Shown in pieces: positions 1 through 7,948 of a DNA stretch of 64,000 nt (positions are counted from its first letter, which is position 1; every line of letters begins with the position of its first letter). The position numbers and the translations under genes are program-made. The stretch is from Stutzerimonas kunmingensis. GTDB taxonomy: Bacteria > Pseudomonadota > Gammaproteobacteria > Pseudomonadales > Pseudomonadaceae. The notes beneath the pieces were generated by a model. That model was not told the DNA's origin and made no database searches. It worked only from the letters and a program-made list of their open reading frames with translations. Where the stretch lies: contig NZ_CP090366.1 in the NCBI RefSeq assembly GCF_021432085.1, positions 868,001-932,000 of the forward strand. The letters are read 5' to 3'.

Positions 1-44
1 TTCTCACCCGATACAGAGTCTGCTCGCTGTGAGAATGGCAAGCG

Positions 45-1580
45 TTATGTATCCAACCGATGATACTGCCGAATTCGACGAAGCAGGAGCAAACCGAGTC
101 CGAGTGCGATCACGCCAAGGATAGGCCAATCCCGCCAGCGCACATAAGGGGTCGCGCCAGTTCGGGGGGTCACTTCGGCGCTGAGGGTGGCTACGCGGAA
201 TTGAGGAGCGCGTGTAAGGACCTTTCCCTCATAGCTGACAGTTGCTGTGATGCCCGTGTTCGTGGCTCGCAGTAGGTCACGTCCGGTTTCGATGGCACGC
301 ATGCGGACCATCTGGAAGTGCTGGAGAGGGCCGATTGAGCTGCCGAACCAAGCATCGTTGCTGACATTCACCAGTAACTGCGCTTCGGGCAGAAGTTCCG
401 TGACTTCAGCACCAAAGACCGCCTCGTAGCAGATGAGTGCTCCGACGGGCACACCCGCTGCGTTAAGGACGTGCGCTTCCCGTCCTGGTGTGAAATCGGA
501 CATAGGCGCCCCGAGCACGTCGAGGGCCGAACCCAAGAAGTTCCGGAGCGGAACATATTCACCGAATGGCACCAGGTGGCGTTTGTAGTAGTACCCTGCG
601 GGATCTGAGAGGCTTATCACCGCGTTGTAGGTGCGACCGTCCGTCTCGCGTATAGGGACGCCAATCATTAACGAGGTGCCGGCCTGATCGGCTAACGCCT
701 CGAGCTCAGCAAGATATTCTCTAGCCTGGTCATGCCACATCGGGATTGCCGCTTCTGGCCAAATCACGATGTCGGCCCCGAGATGCTGCTTCGTAAGCGT
801 CTGATAGCGGTCAAGCGTGATTTCCCGGGAATCCGGGTCCCATTTTTTGTCTTGCGTGATGTTTCCCTGCAAGAGGGCAATATTGATAGGGCCAGCGGCT
901 GGCTGCGTCCACTCACGATCCAGAATCTGCAAGCTGGCGAGAGTAGCGATTAACACGGCACCGGCTACCGTCGCACGGTGCAGGCTTAAGCCCAAGATAA
1001 CCCACGCAAGCCCGCCAGCGAGCAAGGCCACCAGAAAACTCACGCCAAGCACACCAAAGACAGGAGCGATAGTGGCAAGTGTGGTGTCGGTCTGGCTGTA
1101 GCCGATAAAAAGCCAAGGAAAGCCGGTTAAGAACCAGGTGCGCATCCATTCACTCAACACCCATGCCGCTGGTAGCCCTAGCCAGAGCGCCGTCGCATCG
1201 ATCTCAGGGTGCAGGCGGCGTACGAGATACGCGACGCCCCATGGGAAGAGAGCTAGCAGCGAGACAAAGGCCGTTGTGGCTAACACTGCCACCACGGGGC
1301 CATTGCCGTACTGGCTGATGCTGATGTAGACCCAGGAGACACCTACGCCGAAGTAACCAAGGCCAAATATGTAGGCCGACCATAGCGCCTGACGCCTTGA
1401 AGATTGCGCGACCAGGACAAATAATGCGGCAAGAGCCATCACCGCAATCCATGCCCAGCCCACAGGGGCAAAGGCAAGCGGCATGGCGCCTCCGGCTAGT
1501 AAAGCCATCACCCTTGTCAGAAACGTCTTGTAGCGCATTCCCGAGGTTAAGTCGGACGGTAGAGCGCACTTATCACCCAA
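45..1580 (-). CDS. lnt: Apolipoprotein N-acyltransferase (Lnt), accessory copy
   Basis: Inner-membrane enzyme that transfers an acyl chain to the N-terminal Cys of apolipoproteins, the last step of lipoprotein maturation. The first ~210 residues are a run of hydrophobic segments; the rest is a nitrilase-like domain. The expected Glu-Lys-Cys catalytic residues are visible in WPEAAIP, KRHLVPFGEY and LICYE. A closing hydrophobic segment and a basic tail end the protein. Length (511 aa) is normal for the family. I keep the TTG start at 1580 because AGGAGG lies 8 nt upstream; an ATG at 1538 (MRYKTF) is the alternative. It is the first of two lipoprotein-biogenesis genes in this window, the other being lspA at 28.5 kb. 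A second lnt in a metal island is inferred to be accessory, because lnt is normally an essential chromosomal gene. Confidence 0.93.
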   Translation of the reverse strand: MGDKCALPSDLTSGMRYKTFLTRVMALLAGGAMPLAFAPVGWAWIAVMALAALFVLVAQSSRRQALWSAYIFGLGYFGVGVSWVYISISQYGNGPVVAVLATTAFVSLLALFPWGVAYLVRRLHPEIDATALWLGLPAAWVLSEWMRTWFLTGFPWLFIGYSQTDTTLATIAPVFGVLGVSFLVALLAGGLAWVILGLSLHRATVAGAVLIATLASLQILDREWTQPAAGPINIALLQGNITQDKKWDPDSREITLDRYQTLTKQHLGADIVIWPEAAIPMWHDQAREYLAELEALADQAGTSLMIGVPIRETDGRTYNAVISLSDPAGYYYKRHLVPFGEYVPLRNFLGSALDVLGAPMSDFTPGREAHVLNAAGVPVGALICYEAVFGAEVTELLPEAQLLVNVSNDAWFGSSIGPLQHFQMVRMRAIETGRDLLRATNTGITATVSYEGKVLTRAPQFRVATLSAEVTPRTGATPYVRWRDWPILGVIALGLGLLLLRRIRQYHRLDT

Positions 1581-1993
1581 TGCTCTCGCCTCCTAAGCCA
1601 AGATCAACCCTGTAGCTCATGCTTTCTTGCTCCGCTCAACTCACACCCATCAACCCATTCGACGGGCTGACCAGAGTAGCAAAGTGAACTTTCTGAACTC
1701 GACAAGGTGCGCCGTAAGCTGGGAGCTGCTCCGTATTCGGGGCCATGCCGAGATAACGGGAAAATTCACTCACATCCATCCTAACTGATTGATTTATCAG
1801 AACATTTCCATGACGGGAATTTTTATGGAATCATAACGAGATCACGGAAAATTAAGACATTCAAACCATAAATGTTTGATTTCTAGGCTTTGTGTTGCTC
1901 TCACATGCTTGCGCATGTTCGCCCACCTTCAATTAGTCTCAAATGTGGGCTCGATGGCAGCTGTAAACTTTCCTCCCCTCGGAGGTGATGATC
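1581..1993. other. Intergenic region between lnt and a small Cys-rich gene
   Basis: About 410 bases with no convincing ORF. The part around 1780-1910 is AT-rich and probably carries promoters for the divergent genes on both sides. I see no clear operator matching the ATTACA-N4-TGTAAT box found elsewhere in the island. Confidence 0.4.
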
Positions 1994-2194
1994 ATGCGGC
2001 ACGTTGCAATGCAGCCAACGGAAACGACTTCAGACGTTACCTGTGACGCTTGTTGCCAAAGCACAAGTATTGAAACCGCTCTGCAATCACTCGAACGACA
2101 ACTCGTTTCACTGCGGGCTAATTGCAACGATGGGCGGGAAGTTGAGGCTTGCGGCATTCTCGCCGGAATTAGCGAGGACGCATGCATTAAATGA
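1994..2194 (+). CDS. 66-aa Cys-rich protein resembling the metal-binding tail of CadR/PbrR
   Basis: The protein MRHVAMQPTETTSDV... contains LERQLVSLRANC and VEACGILAGIS. These match the C-terminal dimerisation helix and metal-binding loop of MerR-family Cd/Pb sensors; compare LENQLVTLRGCC and LDCGILSGL in the full CadR at 29463. The helix-turn-helix half is absent. The ATG at 1994 has GGAGGT 7 nt upstream, a strong ribosome site, so it may be translated. Five further cysteines occur besides the family's: DACC near the start and one near the end. It may be a remnant of a truncated regulator or a functional metal-binding mini-protein; I cannot decide from sequence. Confidence 0.55.
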   Translation: MRHVAMQPTETTSDVTCDACCQSTSIETALQSLERQLVSLRANCNDGREVEACGILAGISEDACIK

Positions 2195-2316
2195 ACGGCG
2201 TTGGGGCTTGCGGGCCTGGTTACCCGGCCAACGCGCATGCCCTCGAAATGGTTGTTTGTCCCTGTGGTTTTTGCCCCTTCGTAGTGATGGCTGTCTCCGT
2301 GCGGTATCACTTTGAG

Positions 2317-3690
2317 TCAGGCCTGCCGAGGAAACGTGAGTTCAAACGTGGTCCGACCGTCTTTGCTGGCGACGGCCACGTGGCCTTTGTGGAGGTTCAT
2401 CACTGAGCGGACAATCGCTAGCCCCAATCCTGCCCCGTGAGGTTGTATGCCGTTAACGCGGTAAAAGCGGTCGAACAGATGTGGGAGATGATCCGATTCG
2501 ATAGTCGCGCCATGATTGGTGACAGCCAGCGAGACGATGTCTACGTCCTCCTCAAGGATCTTAAGTTCGACCGTACTGTCAGTATTTGAATGCCGCAGCG
2601 CGTTGGATAGCAGGTTGGAAATGGCCCGCTGGACCATAAGTCGATTTCCCAAAATCATGGCATCGCCCGTTACTGTCGTAGCGACTCCCGCTTCTTCGGC
2701 AAGGACTTCGAAGTATTCACATACGCGCCTCGCCTCGCTTCCTAAGGATAATTGTTCGAGCTTCAGTGCTGGGCTGGCGTGGCTGGCCTGGGCGAGAAAC
2801 AGCATGTCTGACACGATTCGATCCATGCGTTCGAGTTCTTCAACCGACCACTCGATCACCTCCCGATAATGCTCCTTGCTTCGCTCACGCACCAAAGTCA
2901 CCTGCGCCTTGCCTATCAGGTTGTTCAGCGGAGTTTTTAGCTCATGAGCCACATCGTCCGAGAATTGTGACAGTTGCTGAACGCCGTCATCGAGTCGATG
3001 AAGCATTACGTTGAGGCTGTGCGCCAATGCCTGGAGCTCTTGCGGAAGCCGATCGGTGCGGATTCGGGGTGATAGGTCCTGTGTCGATACCTTAGTCGCC
3101 AAGGCCCGGAACTTGCGCAGCGGTCGCAAACCATTTTGGGCGATTAGCCATCCAGCCAATCCGATCAATATCAGTAGCATCGGCACGGTCACTAAGGCCG
3201 AGCGCAGAAATGCAGCCACTAGCCGTTGATCGGCACTGCGATCTTGCGAAAGTAAAAGCGTCATTGGAGCCAGTCCCGGGACTTGGATTTGCTTGCGCCC
3301 GGTTAGCATCTGCACGCGATCTTTCGTTGTCCAGCCAAGATAGTCGCCGTCCCTGCTCACGAGATCCAGCTGCTGCGGCGCATTGGCGAAGCGGCCGATA
3401 CTGAAAATGGGTGATTTCGCTGTATCGCCGATGACCGTAATCGAAAGGTTGTCATGGCCGAGTACCGTATCGCTCAGTGCGTGTTGCCAGGAGCGGCCCA
3501 TACGGGCTTTGGTGTCTTCGAGGAGTCCATGATCGATCTGCGAGAGCTTGGCCGTCACTTCCTCCTGGGCGCGCAGTTCCAGTTGGCGCACCAGTACCCA
3601 GTAGCTCAGTGCAATCAGCAGCGCGACCAAAGCGGCGCCGGTAAGTGTGATTTGTAGCGCGAGACGCGATGCGAGGCTGAGTGGCTTCAA
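2317..3690 (-). CDS. czcS: Heavy-metal sensor histidine kinase, CzcS/IrlS-like
   Basis: Membrane sensor kinase partner of the response regulator immediately upstream. A TTG start at 3690 overlaps the czcR stop (TTGA) and gives LKPLSLASRLALQITL, the usual N-terminus of this family, with a first membrane segment at residues ~10-33. A periplasmic domain follows, then a second membrane segment (LVTVPMLLILIGLAGWLIA), a HAMP linker, the H-box DDVAHELKTPLNN with its phospho-His, and an ATPase domain with SNLLSNALRHS and GAGLGLAIVRSV. Length is 457 aa. It is expected to sense periplasmic Zn/Cd/Co and phosphorylate CzcR. The longer upstream ATG frame overlaps czcR and is rejected. Confidence 0.93.
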   Translation of the reverse strand: MKPLSLASRLALQITLTGAALVALLIALSYWVLVRQLELRAQEEVTAKLSQIDHGLLEDTKARMGRSWQHALSDTVLGHDNLSITVIGDTAKSPIFSIGRFANAPQQLDLVSRDGDYLGWTTKDRVQMLTGRKQIQVPGLAPMTLLLSQDRSADQRLVAAFLRSALVTVPMLLILIGLAGWLIAQNGLRPLRKFRALATKVSTQDLSPRIRTDRLPQELQALAHSLNVMLHRLDDGVQQLSQFSDDVAHELKTPLNNLIGKAQVTLVRERSKEHYREVIEWSVEELERMDRIVSDMLFLAQASHASPALKLEQLSLGSEARRVCEYFEVLAEEAGVATTVTGDAMILGNRLMVQRAISNLLSNALRHSNTDSTVELKILEEDVDIVSLAVTNHGATIESDHLPHLFDRFYRVNGIQPHGAGLGLAIVRSVMNLHKGHVAVASKDGRTTFELTFPRQA

Positions 3691-4361
3691 GGCCGCGCCT
3701 CCAGCACGTAGCCCACACCCCGGATGGTGTGTATCAGGCGATCGCCGAAGGGTTCGTCCACTTTCATCCGCAGGCGACGAATCGCAACATCCACCACATT
3801 GGTATCGCAGTCGAAGTTGATGTCCCACACCATGGCAGTTATTTCCGTACGCGTGAGGACTTCGCCAGTCCGGCGCATGAGCAGATGCAGTAACGCAAAT
3901 TCTTTGCTGGTGAGGTCGATACGCTGACCGCTCCGGTAAGCCCTATGCCGGCCCGGGTCCAGTTCGAGGTCGGCTACACGCAGGTTGCTCGGAAGTGCGA
4001 CTGCCTCGCCTCGCCGCAACAGTGTCCGGATACGGGCAAGCAGCTCGGGGAACTGGAACGGCTTGACCAGATAGTCGTCGGCGCCCGATTCCAAGCCGCG
4101 GACTTTTTGCTCTAAGCGGCCATTGGCAGTCAGCATGATGACGCGTGTCTGCTTACGCCGCCTGATGAGTTTGAGCACCTCCCACCCATCCATGGTTGGC
4201 AGATTCACATCTAGCAGCACGATGTCATAGTCGTTCTGCAGTGCCAGGTGAAATCCATCGAGGCCATCACTTACGCAATCGACCAAGTAACCACATTCGA
4301 TAAGACCCTGTTGCAAGTATTCCGCAGCTTTGATCTCGTCTTCGACAACCAGGATGCGCAT
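3687..4361 (-). CDS. czcR: Heavy-metal response regulator, CzcR-like (OmpR/PhoB family)
   Basis: Two-component DNA-binding activator. It has an N-terminal receiver domain (MRILVVEDEIKAAEYL, phospho-acceptor Asp in IVLLDVNLPTMDGWEV, switch Lys in DYLVKPFQFPEL) and a C-terminal winged helix (RIDLTSKEFALLHLL, VDVAIRRLRMKVD, IHTIRGVGYVLE). The 224-aa length equals typical CzcR/CopR proteins; the ATG at 4361 is chosen over 4418 because it begins the canonical MRILVVEDE. The gene is translationally coupled to czcS. In P. aeruginosa CzcR activates czcCBA and represses oprD (family knowledge). Here an oprD-like gene lies directly upstream in the same direction and the czc operon lies beyond it. Confidence 0.93.
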   Translation of the reverse strand: MRILVVEDEIKAAEYLQQGLIECGYLVDCVSDGLDGFHLALQNDYDIVLLDVNLPTMDGWEVLKLIRRRKQTRVIMLTANGRLEQKVRGLESGADDYLVKPFQFPELLARIRTLLRRGEAVALPSNLRVADLELDPGRHRAYRSGQRIDLTSKEFALLHLLMRRTGEVLTRTEITAMVWDINFDCDTNVVDVAIRRLRMKVDEPFGDRLIHTIRGVGYVLEARP

Positions 4362-4534
4362 GTTTTCAGGTAACTCGGCAAGGAGGTGCGCGGTAAGCGG
4401 AACCAAAAAATACTCCATGTAGTAACTAGGTCAAGACGAAAGCGGCTTGGCTCTAGCGTGAAAGGCAGAGGCGAAAAGATCTGCCCAGGGAAGCGGGAAG
4501 CACTTTAACGCGGTAAAAGCCCTGTGAGGGCTAT

Positions 4535-4550
4535 CTTGCGAATTTGTAAT
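4535..4550. promoter_or_regulatory. Putative CzcR box (imperfect) upstream of czcR
   Basis: CTTGCG-AATT-TGTAAT shares a perfect right half-site with ATTACA-GATT-TGTAAT at 6156. Its position 175 bp before czcR would suit autoregulation. Inference from motif recurrence only. Confidence 0.35.
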
Positions 4551-4595
4551 CTACCGGTCATTTGGTTGACCCGCAGCGCGAGCGGGTGCACCAAA

Positions 4596-4622
4596 CGAAA
4601 AAAGGCGCCCTGATGGGCGCCT
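4596..4622 (-). terminator. Rho-independent terminator of the OprD-like porin gene
   Basis: AGGCGCCC-TGAT-GGGCGCCT forms an 8-bp GC-rich stem at 4603-4622. On the minus strand it is followed by a T tract (complement of the A run at 4598-4602). It lies about 60 bp after the porin stop codon. Confidence 0.85.
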
Positions 4623-4682
4623 GAAACACATCTTCAAACCAAGGGAGCAAACTAAAGAAGATGTGGTGTTGCTCATGGTGTT

Positions 4683-6002
4683 TCACAAGATCGAGAGAGG
4701 GTACTCGGCGATGAATCGGACCTCATCGAGGTCGGACTCGAAAGCAGTCGCCCGCGTGGTAGCCTGGCGCACCCGCAGAGACAAATCCTTGAGAGAGCCA
4801 GTCTGTACAACGTAGCGGGCTTCGACGTCGCGTTCCCAGCGGTTCTGTCCGGTCAGCGGCGCACCGTTATCGTCTTGGCGCATGTACACCTCGTTCGCGT
4901 TGCTGTAATCGGCGCCCCAACCGCGGGCGTAGCGGGTCATGAAAGTAAGCCCAGGTATGCCGTACCCCGCCATGTTCAGGTCGTAGCGCAGCATCCAGGA
5001 CTGTTCTTTAGGTGAGTTGAAATCACTGTACTGGATGGAGTTGTTCAGGTAGATCGAGTCCGCCTGGCGCAGGTAGTCAAAGTCGTTGTTACCGTTGTTT
5101 CGCTGATACGACGCCGTGACGGTGTGCGCGCCGAAGGCGACACCCAGGCTGGAGCTCCATATGTTGTTGTTGAGTTCGCCCAACAGCTCGCGGCCTTCAT
5201 CGGTTGCCTTGTAGTAGTTGAAGGTGCCCAGCAGCGCGACGACATCAGAAAGCGGGTAAGTGGCCGATACACCAAAGTAATGCTGATTCCATGCATCTTT
5301 AAGGCGGCTGGTATACAGGCTAAGACTGAGATTTTCGTTGACGCTATAGTCGCCGCCTGCGTAGCCGAGCCAAGGGGCGTCGACGGCACCGCCATAAAAC
5401 GTGACGAAGTCATCGTTCGTGTTGCTGGTATTGGGCTGGCTCATCGCGTGTAGGCGCCCGGCCGCAAGCGTAAGACTGTCCAGCGAGTTGTTCACAACGG
5501 TGAACCCCTTGAAAGACTCCGGCAGCAGCCGTGCGTCACCAAAGTGCACGACGGGAGTAGTGGGGAACACATCACCAGCTTTAATCTCGGTGTCCAAGAA
5601 CCGTGCTTTCACGGCCCCTCCCACTCGAGAAAAGTCATCCTCGGCATCGCCGGCGCTATTGTAGGGGAGAAGATCGACGCTTTCGCCAGCACCGGAACGT
5701 CCTGATCCAGAATCGAGCTTGAGACCGAGCATGGCGAAGGCGTCGACACCGACCCCCACCGAGCCTTGAGTATATCCGGACTCGAAGAAGGCCATTAATC
5801 CGTGCGCCCACTCCTCAGAGTAGCCATTGCCGGTCGCACTCTCACCGTCGCGAAAATCTCGATTGAAATAATAGTTGCGATTTATCAGCGATAGCGTGCT
5901 GCCTTCGATGAAGCCCTCCGCTGTTTCCGATTGGGCAAAGACCGGGGCGCTGCCCAATGCCAGTGAAAGGGCTGTTAGTGAAAAAACGGCCATTTTGCTC
6001 AT
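4683..6002 (-). CDS. OprD-family outer-membrane porin
   Basis: Predicted 439-aa outer-membrane beta-barrel for uptake of small basic or organic substrates. The signal peptide MSKMAVFSLTALSLALGSAPVFA ends before QSETAEGF. The N-terminus EGSTLSLINRNYYFNRDF and the interior features (GYSEEWAHGLM, SYQRNNGNNDFDYL, WMLRYDLNMAGYGIPGLTF) are characteristic of OprD proteins. The ATG at 6002 has AGGAG 7 nt upstream; the 12-residue longer start is less likely. It sits between czcRS and the czc efflux genes. In P. aeruginosa metals lower OprD through CzcR, so an OprD paralogue physically inside a czc locus is notable. Specific substrate unknown. Confidence 0.88.
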   Translation of the reverse strand: MSKMAVFSLTALSLALGSAPVFAQSETAEGFIEGSTLSLINRNYYFNRDFRDGESATGNGYSEEWAHGLMAFFESGYTQGSVGVGVDAFAMLGLKLDSGSGRSGAGESVDLLPYNSAGDAEDDFSRVGGAVKARFLDTEIKAGDVFPTTPVVHFGDARLLPESFKGFTVVNNSLDSLTLAAGRLHAMSQPNTSNTNDDFVTFYGGAVDAPWLGYAGGDYSVNENLSLSLYTSRLKDAWNQHYFGVSATYPLSDVVALLGTFNYYKATDEGRELLGELNNNIWSSSLGVAFGAHTVTASYQRNNGNNDFDYLRQADSIYLNNSIQYSDFNSPKEQSWMLRYDLNMAGYGIPGLTFMTRYARGWGADYSNANEVYMRQDDNGAPLTGQNRWERDVEARYVVQTGSLKDLSLRVRQATTRATAFESDLDEVRFIAEYPLSIL

Positions 6003-6109
6003 GATGATGCTCCTGGTGTACGGCAGGTCAGTGCTCAAATGACGCCTTTCGCTTTTTTTTAGCGCTTAGGCAAGTTCTTCCCTGCAGATGACCGCAGGAT
6101 TAGCGGCAA

Positions 6110-6125
6110 ATTACTATTTTGTTAT
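6110..6125. promoter_or_regulatory. Putative CzcR box 1 upstream of the porin gene
   Basis: ATTACT-ATTT-TGTTAT, a degenerate copy of the ATTACA-N4-TGTAAT dyad, 108 bp upstream of the porin start and 46 bp from box 2. Inference. Confidence 0.35.
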
Positions 6126-6155
6126 CTGAGAGGCAAGCAATCGCGCATATCCTCG

Positions 6156-6171
6156 ATTACAGATTTGTAAT
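6156..6171. promoter_or_regulatory. Putative CzcR box 2 upstream of the porin gene
   Basis: ATTACA-GATT-TGTAAT is a perfect 6-4-6 dyad. Related sequences occur at 6110, 4535 and 14929, each before a metal-island gene. OmpR-family regulators bind paired hexamers (family knowledge); assignment to CzcR is inference. Confidence 0.45.
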
Positions 6172-6264
6172 GTTGCGGTCACGCGGTCGTTATCCACTCT
6201 TCTTTAAAGTCAGCCCCATGGCCATCAGTTATCTCCCCGGCTTGGCGAGGCAGATAAAAACGGC

Positions 6265-7371
6265 GGTTGCAGGAGCTGAGTGCAACACGGTTATTGAATT
6301 GAAGCAGGCGCATCATGCCGCATAGCCATGGCTTCCTGCATCACTTTGCCCATAACTTCAATTGGGCATTTGAAGTCGAAGCGCTTACGTGGGCGCATGT
6401 TCAGTTGCAGTGCGATGGCATCCAGTTCTTCCTGGCTGTGTACCGACAGGTCTGTGCCTTTGGGCAGGTACTGGCGGATCAAGCCATTGATGTTTTCGTT
6501 GCTGCCGCGCTGCCAAGGGCTGTGCGGGTCGCAGAAGTAAATGGCCACCCCGGTCTGCTGAGTGATTTCAGCATGCCGCGCCATTTCTCGGCCCTGGTCG
6601 TAGGTCATGCTCTTGCGCATCGCCAGCGGCATGCCATTGAGCGCTGCACTGAAGCCTTCCATCGCCGAGGTCGCCGTCGCGTCGTTCATCTTCACCAGCA
6701 TCAGGTAGCCACTGGTGCGCTCCACCAGCGTACCTACAGACGAGGCGTTGGCCTTGCCCTTGATCAGGTCGCCTTCCCAATGCCCTGGCATCAGCCGGTC
6801 TTCGATCTCCGGCGGACGTACATGAATACTGACCATCTCAGGGATCTGACCGCGCCGATCCACACCGCCAGAGCGCGGCCTGCGCGTCGTCTTGCTTTGG
6901 CGCAGGCAGATGATCAGCTCCTTGCGCAGTTCACCGACCGGCAGGGCATAGATCGCGTTATAGATCGTCTCACGACAGACGTAGGCCTCTCTGAGGCTGG
7001 GAATGTTCATGCTGCGCAGCTTGCCGGCAATCTGCTCGGGAGACAAACGCTCACGCAGCATATGAACCACCAGCTCAAAGCGCTCGCTACCCGGCAACAG
7101 CTTTCGCATCGGTCGACACACCTGGCGGCGGGCTTGCATCTGCTGTTGGGCTACACGGGCCGAGTAGCCACCACAGGCATCTCGATTGCGGCGCAGCTCC
7201 CGGCTGATGGTCGAAGGGGATCGGTTGATCAAGCAGGCAATCCCACGCAGGCTGAAACCTTGGGCATGACCGATTTGAATGGTGGCGCGCTCTTCAACGC
7301 TGAGTTCGGTATAAGACATGGGGGCAGCACCGTACCGGAAAGGTCAGGTGTTGCACTCAGTTTTTGCCGCC
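6265..7371 (-). mobile_element. IS30-family insertion sequence
   Basis: The element contains one transposase ORF and has imperfect terminal inverted repeats that share GC-A--A-CTGAGTGCAACAC (left around 6265-6288, right around 7348-7371). The exact outer ends are uncertain by a few bases. It is inserted between the porin promoter region and czcI, so it separates the czc operon from the boxes at 6110 and 6156. Confidence 0.8.
6291..7319 (-). CDS. IS30-family transposase
   Basis: A 342-aa DDE transposase. It has an N-terminal helix-turn-helix (LSVEERATIQIGHAQG and LINRSPSTISRELRRN) and a catalytic core with Asp in MPGHWEGDLIKG, Asp in SMTYDQGREMA and Glu in PWQRGSNENINGLIRQYLP. Length and motifs are typical of an intact IS30-type enzyme. 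The frame is open throughout, so the element may be active. Confidence 0.95.
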   Translation of the reverse strand: MSYTELSVEERATIQIGHAQGFSLRGIACLINRSPSTISRELRRNRDACGGYSARVAQQQMQARRQVCRPMRKLLPGSERFELVVHMLRERLSPEQIAGKLRSMNIPSLREAYVCRETIYNAIYALPVGELRKELIICLRQSKTTRRPRSGGVDRRGQIPEMVSIHVRPPEIEDRLMPGHWEGDLIKGKANASSVGTLVERTSGYLMLVKMNDATATSAMEGFSAALNGMPLAMRKSMTYDQGREMARHAEITQQTGVAIYFCDPHSPWQRGSNENINGLIRQYLPKGTDLSVHSQEELDAIALQLNMRPRKRFDFKCPIEVMGKVMQEAMAMRHDAPASIQ

Positions 7372-7500
7372 GCCAACGCTTTCGTGTATTGTGTCCTAAA
7401 CTCAGGACGAATCACTGTCGCAGTAGCGGCGCTGTGTTCCGCGTCTTGGCGGGGGTAGCTCTATGATTGGATTCGACATCTAAACCAGGAAGTCATCGTT

Positions 7501-7890
7501 TTGCCTTGGATGAGAAAAATAGTTCTGCTGTTGTTGCTAGCCCTGTTCCCATTGCAATCATCATGGGCAGTTGTTAGCACGAGCTGCAGACATGAGGATG
7601 GTTCGGCAGCAAATCATCTTGGACATCACGAACATTCGCACGAGTCTCTGGGTGCTGACGAGGAAGGATCGTCAAAAGCCGCAAAAAAAATCAGTCTGGA
7701 TGGAGACTGTGTCTTTCATGGCGACCATATCAAGCCGCTTATAACGAAAGGGATTTCTCCCGGTTCGGTATTATCAATAAGCTTGAAACCGTTTCTTTCT
7801 GCTAGCTACGCATCGGCTGAAGCCGGGCGTCCTGAAAAACCTAATTGGCGCATCGGTGCAAAGCCGGTGAGACGCCAGATTAACCAGTAG
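7501..7890 (+). CDS. czcI: CzcI-like periplasmic protein of the czc operon
   Basis: A 129-aa exported protein with a hydrophobic N-terminus (MRKIVLLLLLALFPLQSSWA) followed by a His/acid-rich segment (LGHHEHSHESLG, DCVFHGDHIKPL) typical of CzcI proteins found first in czcICBA operons. The TTG at 7501 has AGGAAG 8 nt upstream; the ATG at 7510 is possible but is 18 nt from that site. It precedes czcC by about 58 bp in the same direction. Its role is thought to be accessory or regulatory in Zn/Cd/Co resistance (family knowledge, not well defined). Confidence 0.8.
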   Translation: MPWMRKIVLLLLLALFPLQSSWAVVSTSCRHEDGSAANHLGHHEHSHESLGADEEGSSKAAKKISLDGDCVFHGDHIKPLITKGISPGSVLSISLKPFLSASYASAEAGRPEKPNWRIGAKPVRRQINQ

Positions 7891-7948
7891 GACGCCATTT
7901 ATCTGTATCTGACGTCTCACCGAACCTTCCCTTTTCTAGGAGATTTCG

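Larger units (their letters stand above)
4362..4682. other. Intergenic region upstream of czcR
   Basis: A 320-base non-coding stretch that holds the terminator of the porin gene (4596-4622) and, presumably, the czcRS promoter. A CTTGCG-AATT-TGTAAT box at 4535-4550 matches the right half of the repeated box described at 6156 and may be an autoregulatory CzcR site. Confidence 0.5.

Noticed and set aside
6315..7466. A 383-aa plus-strand open frame
   Set aside because: Antisense to the IS30 transposase and extends beyond the IS end.
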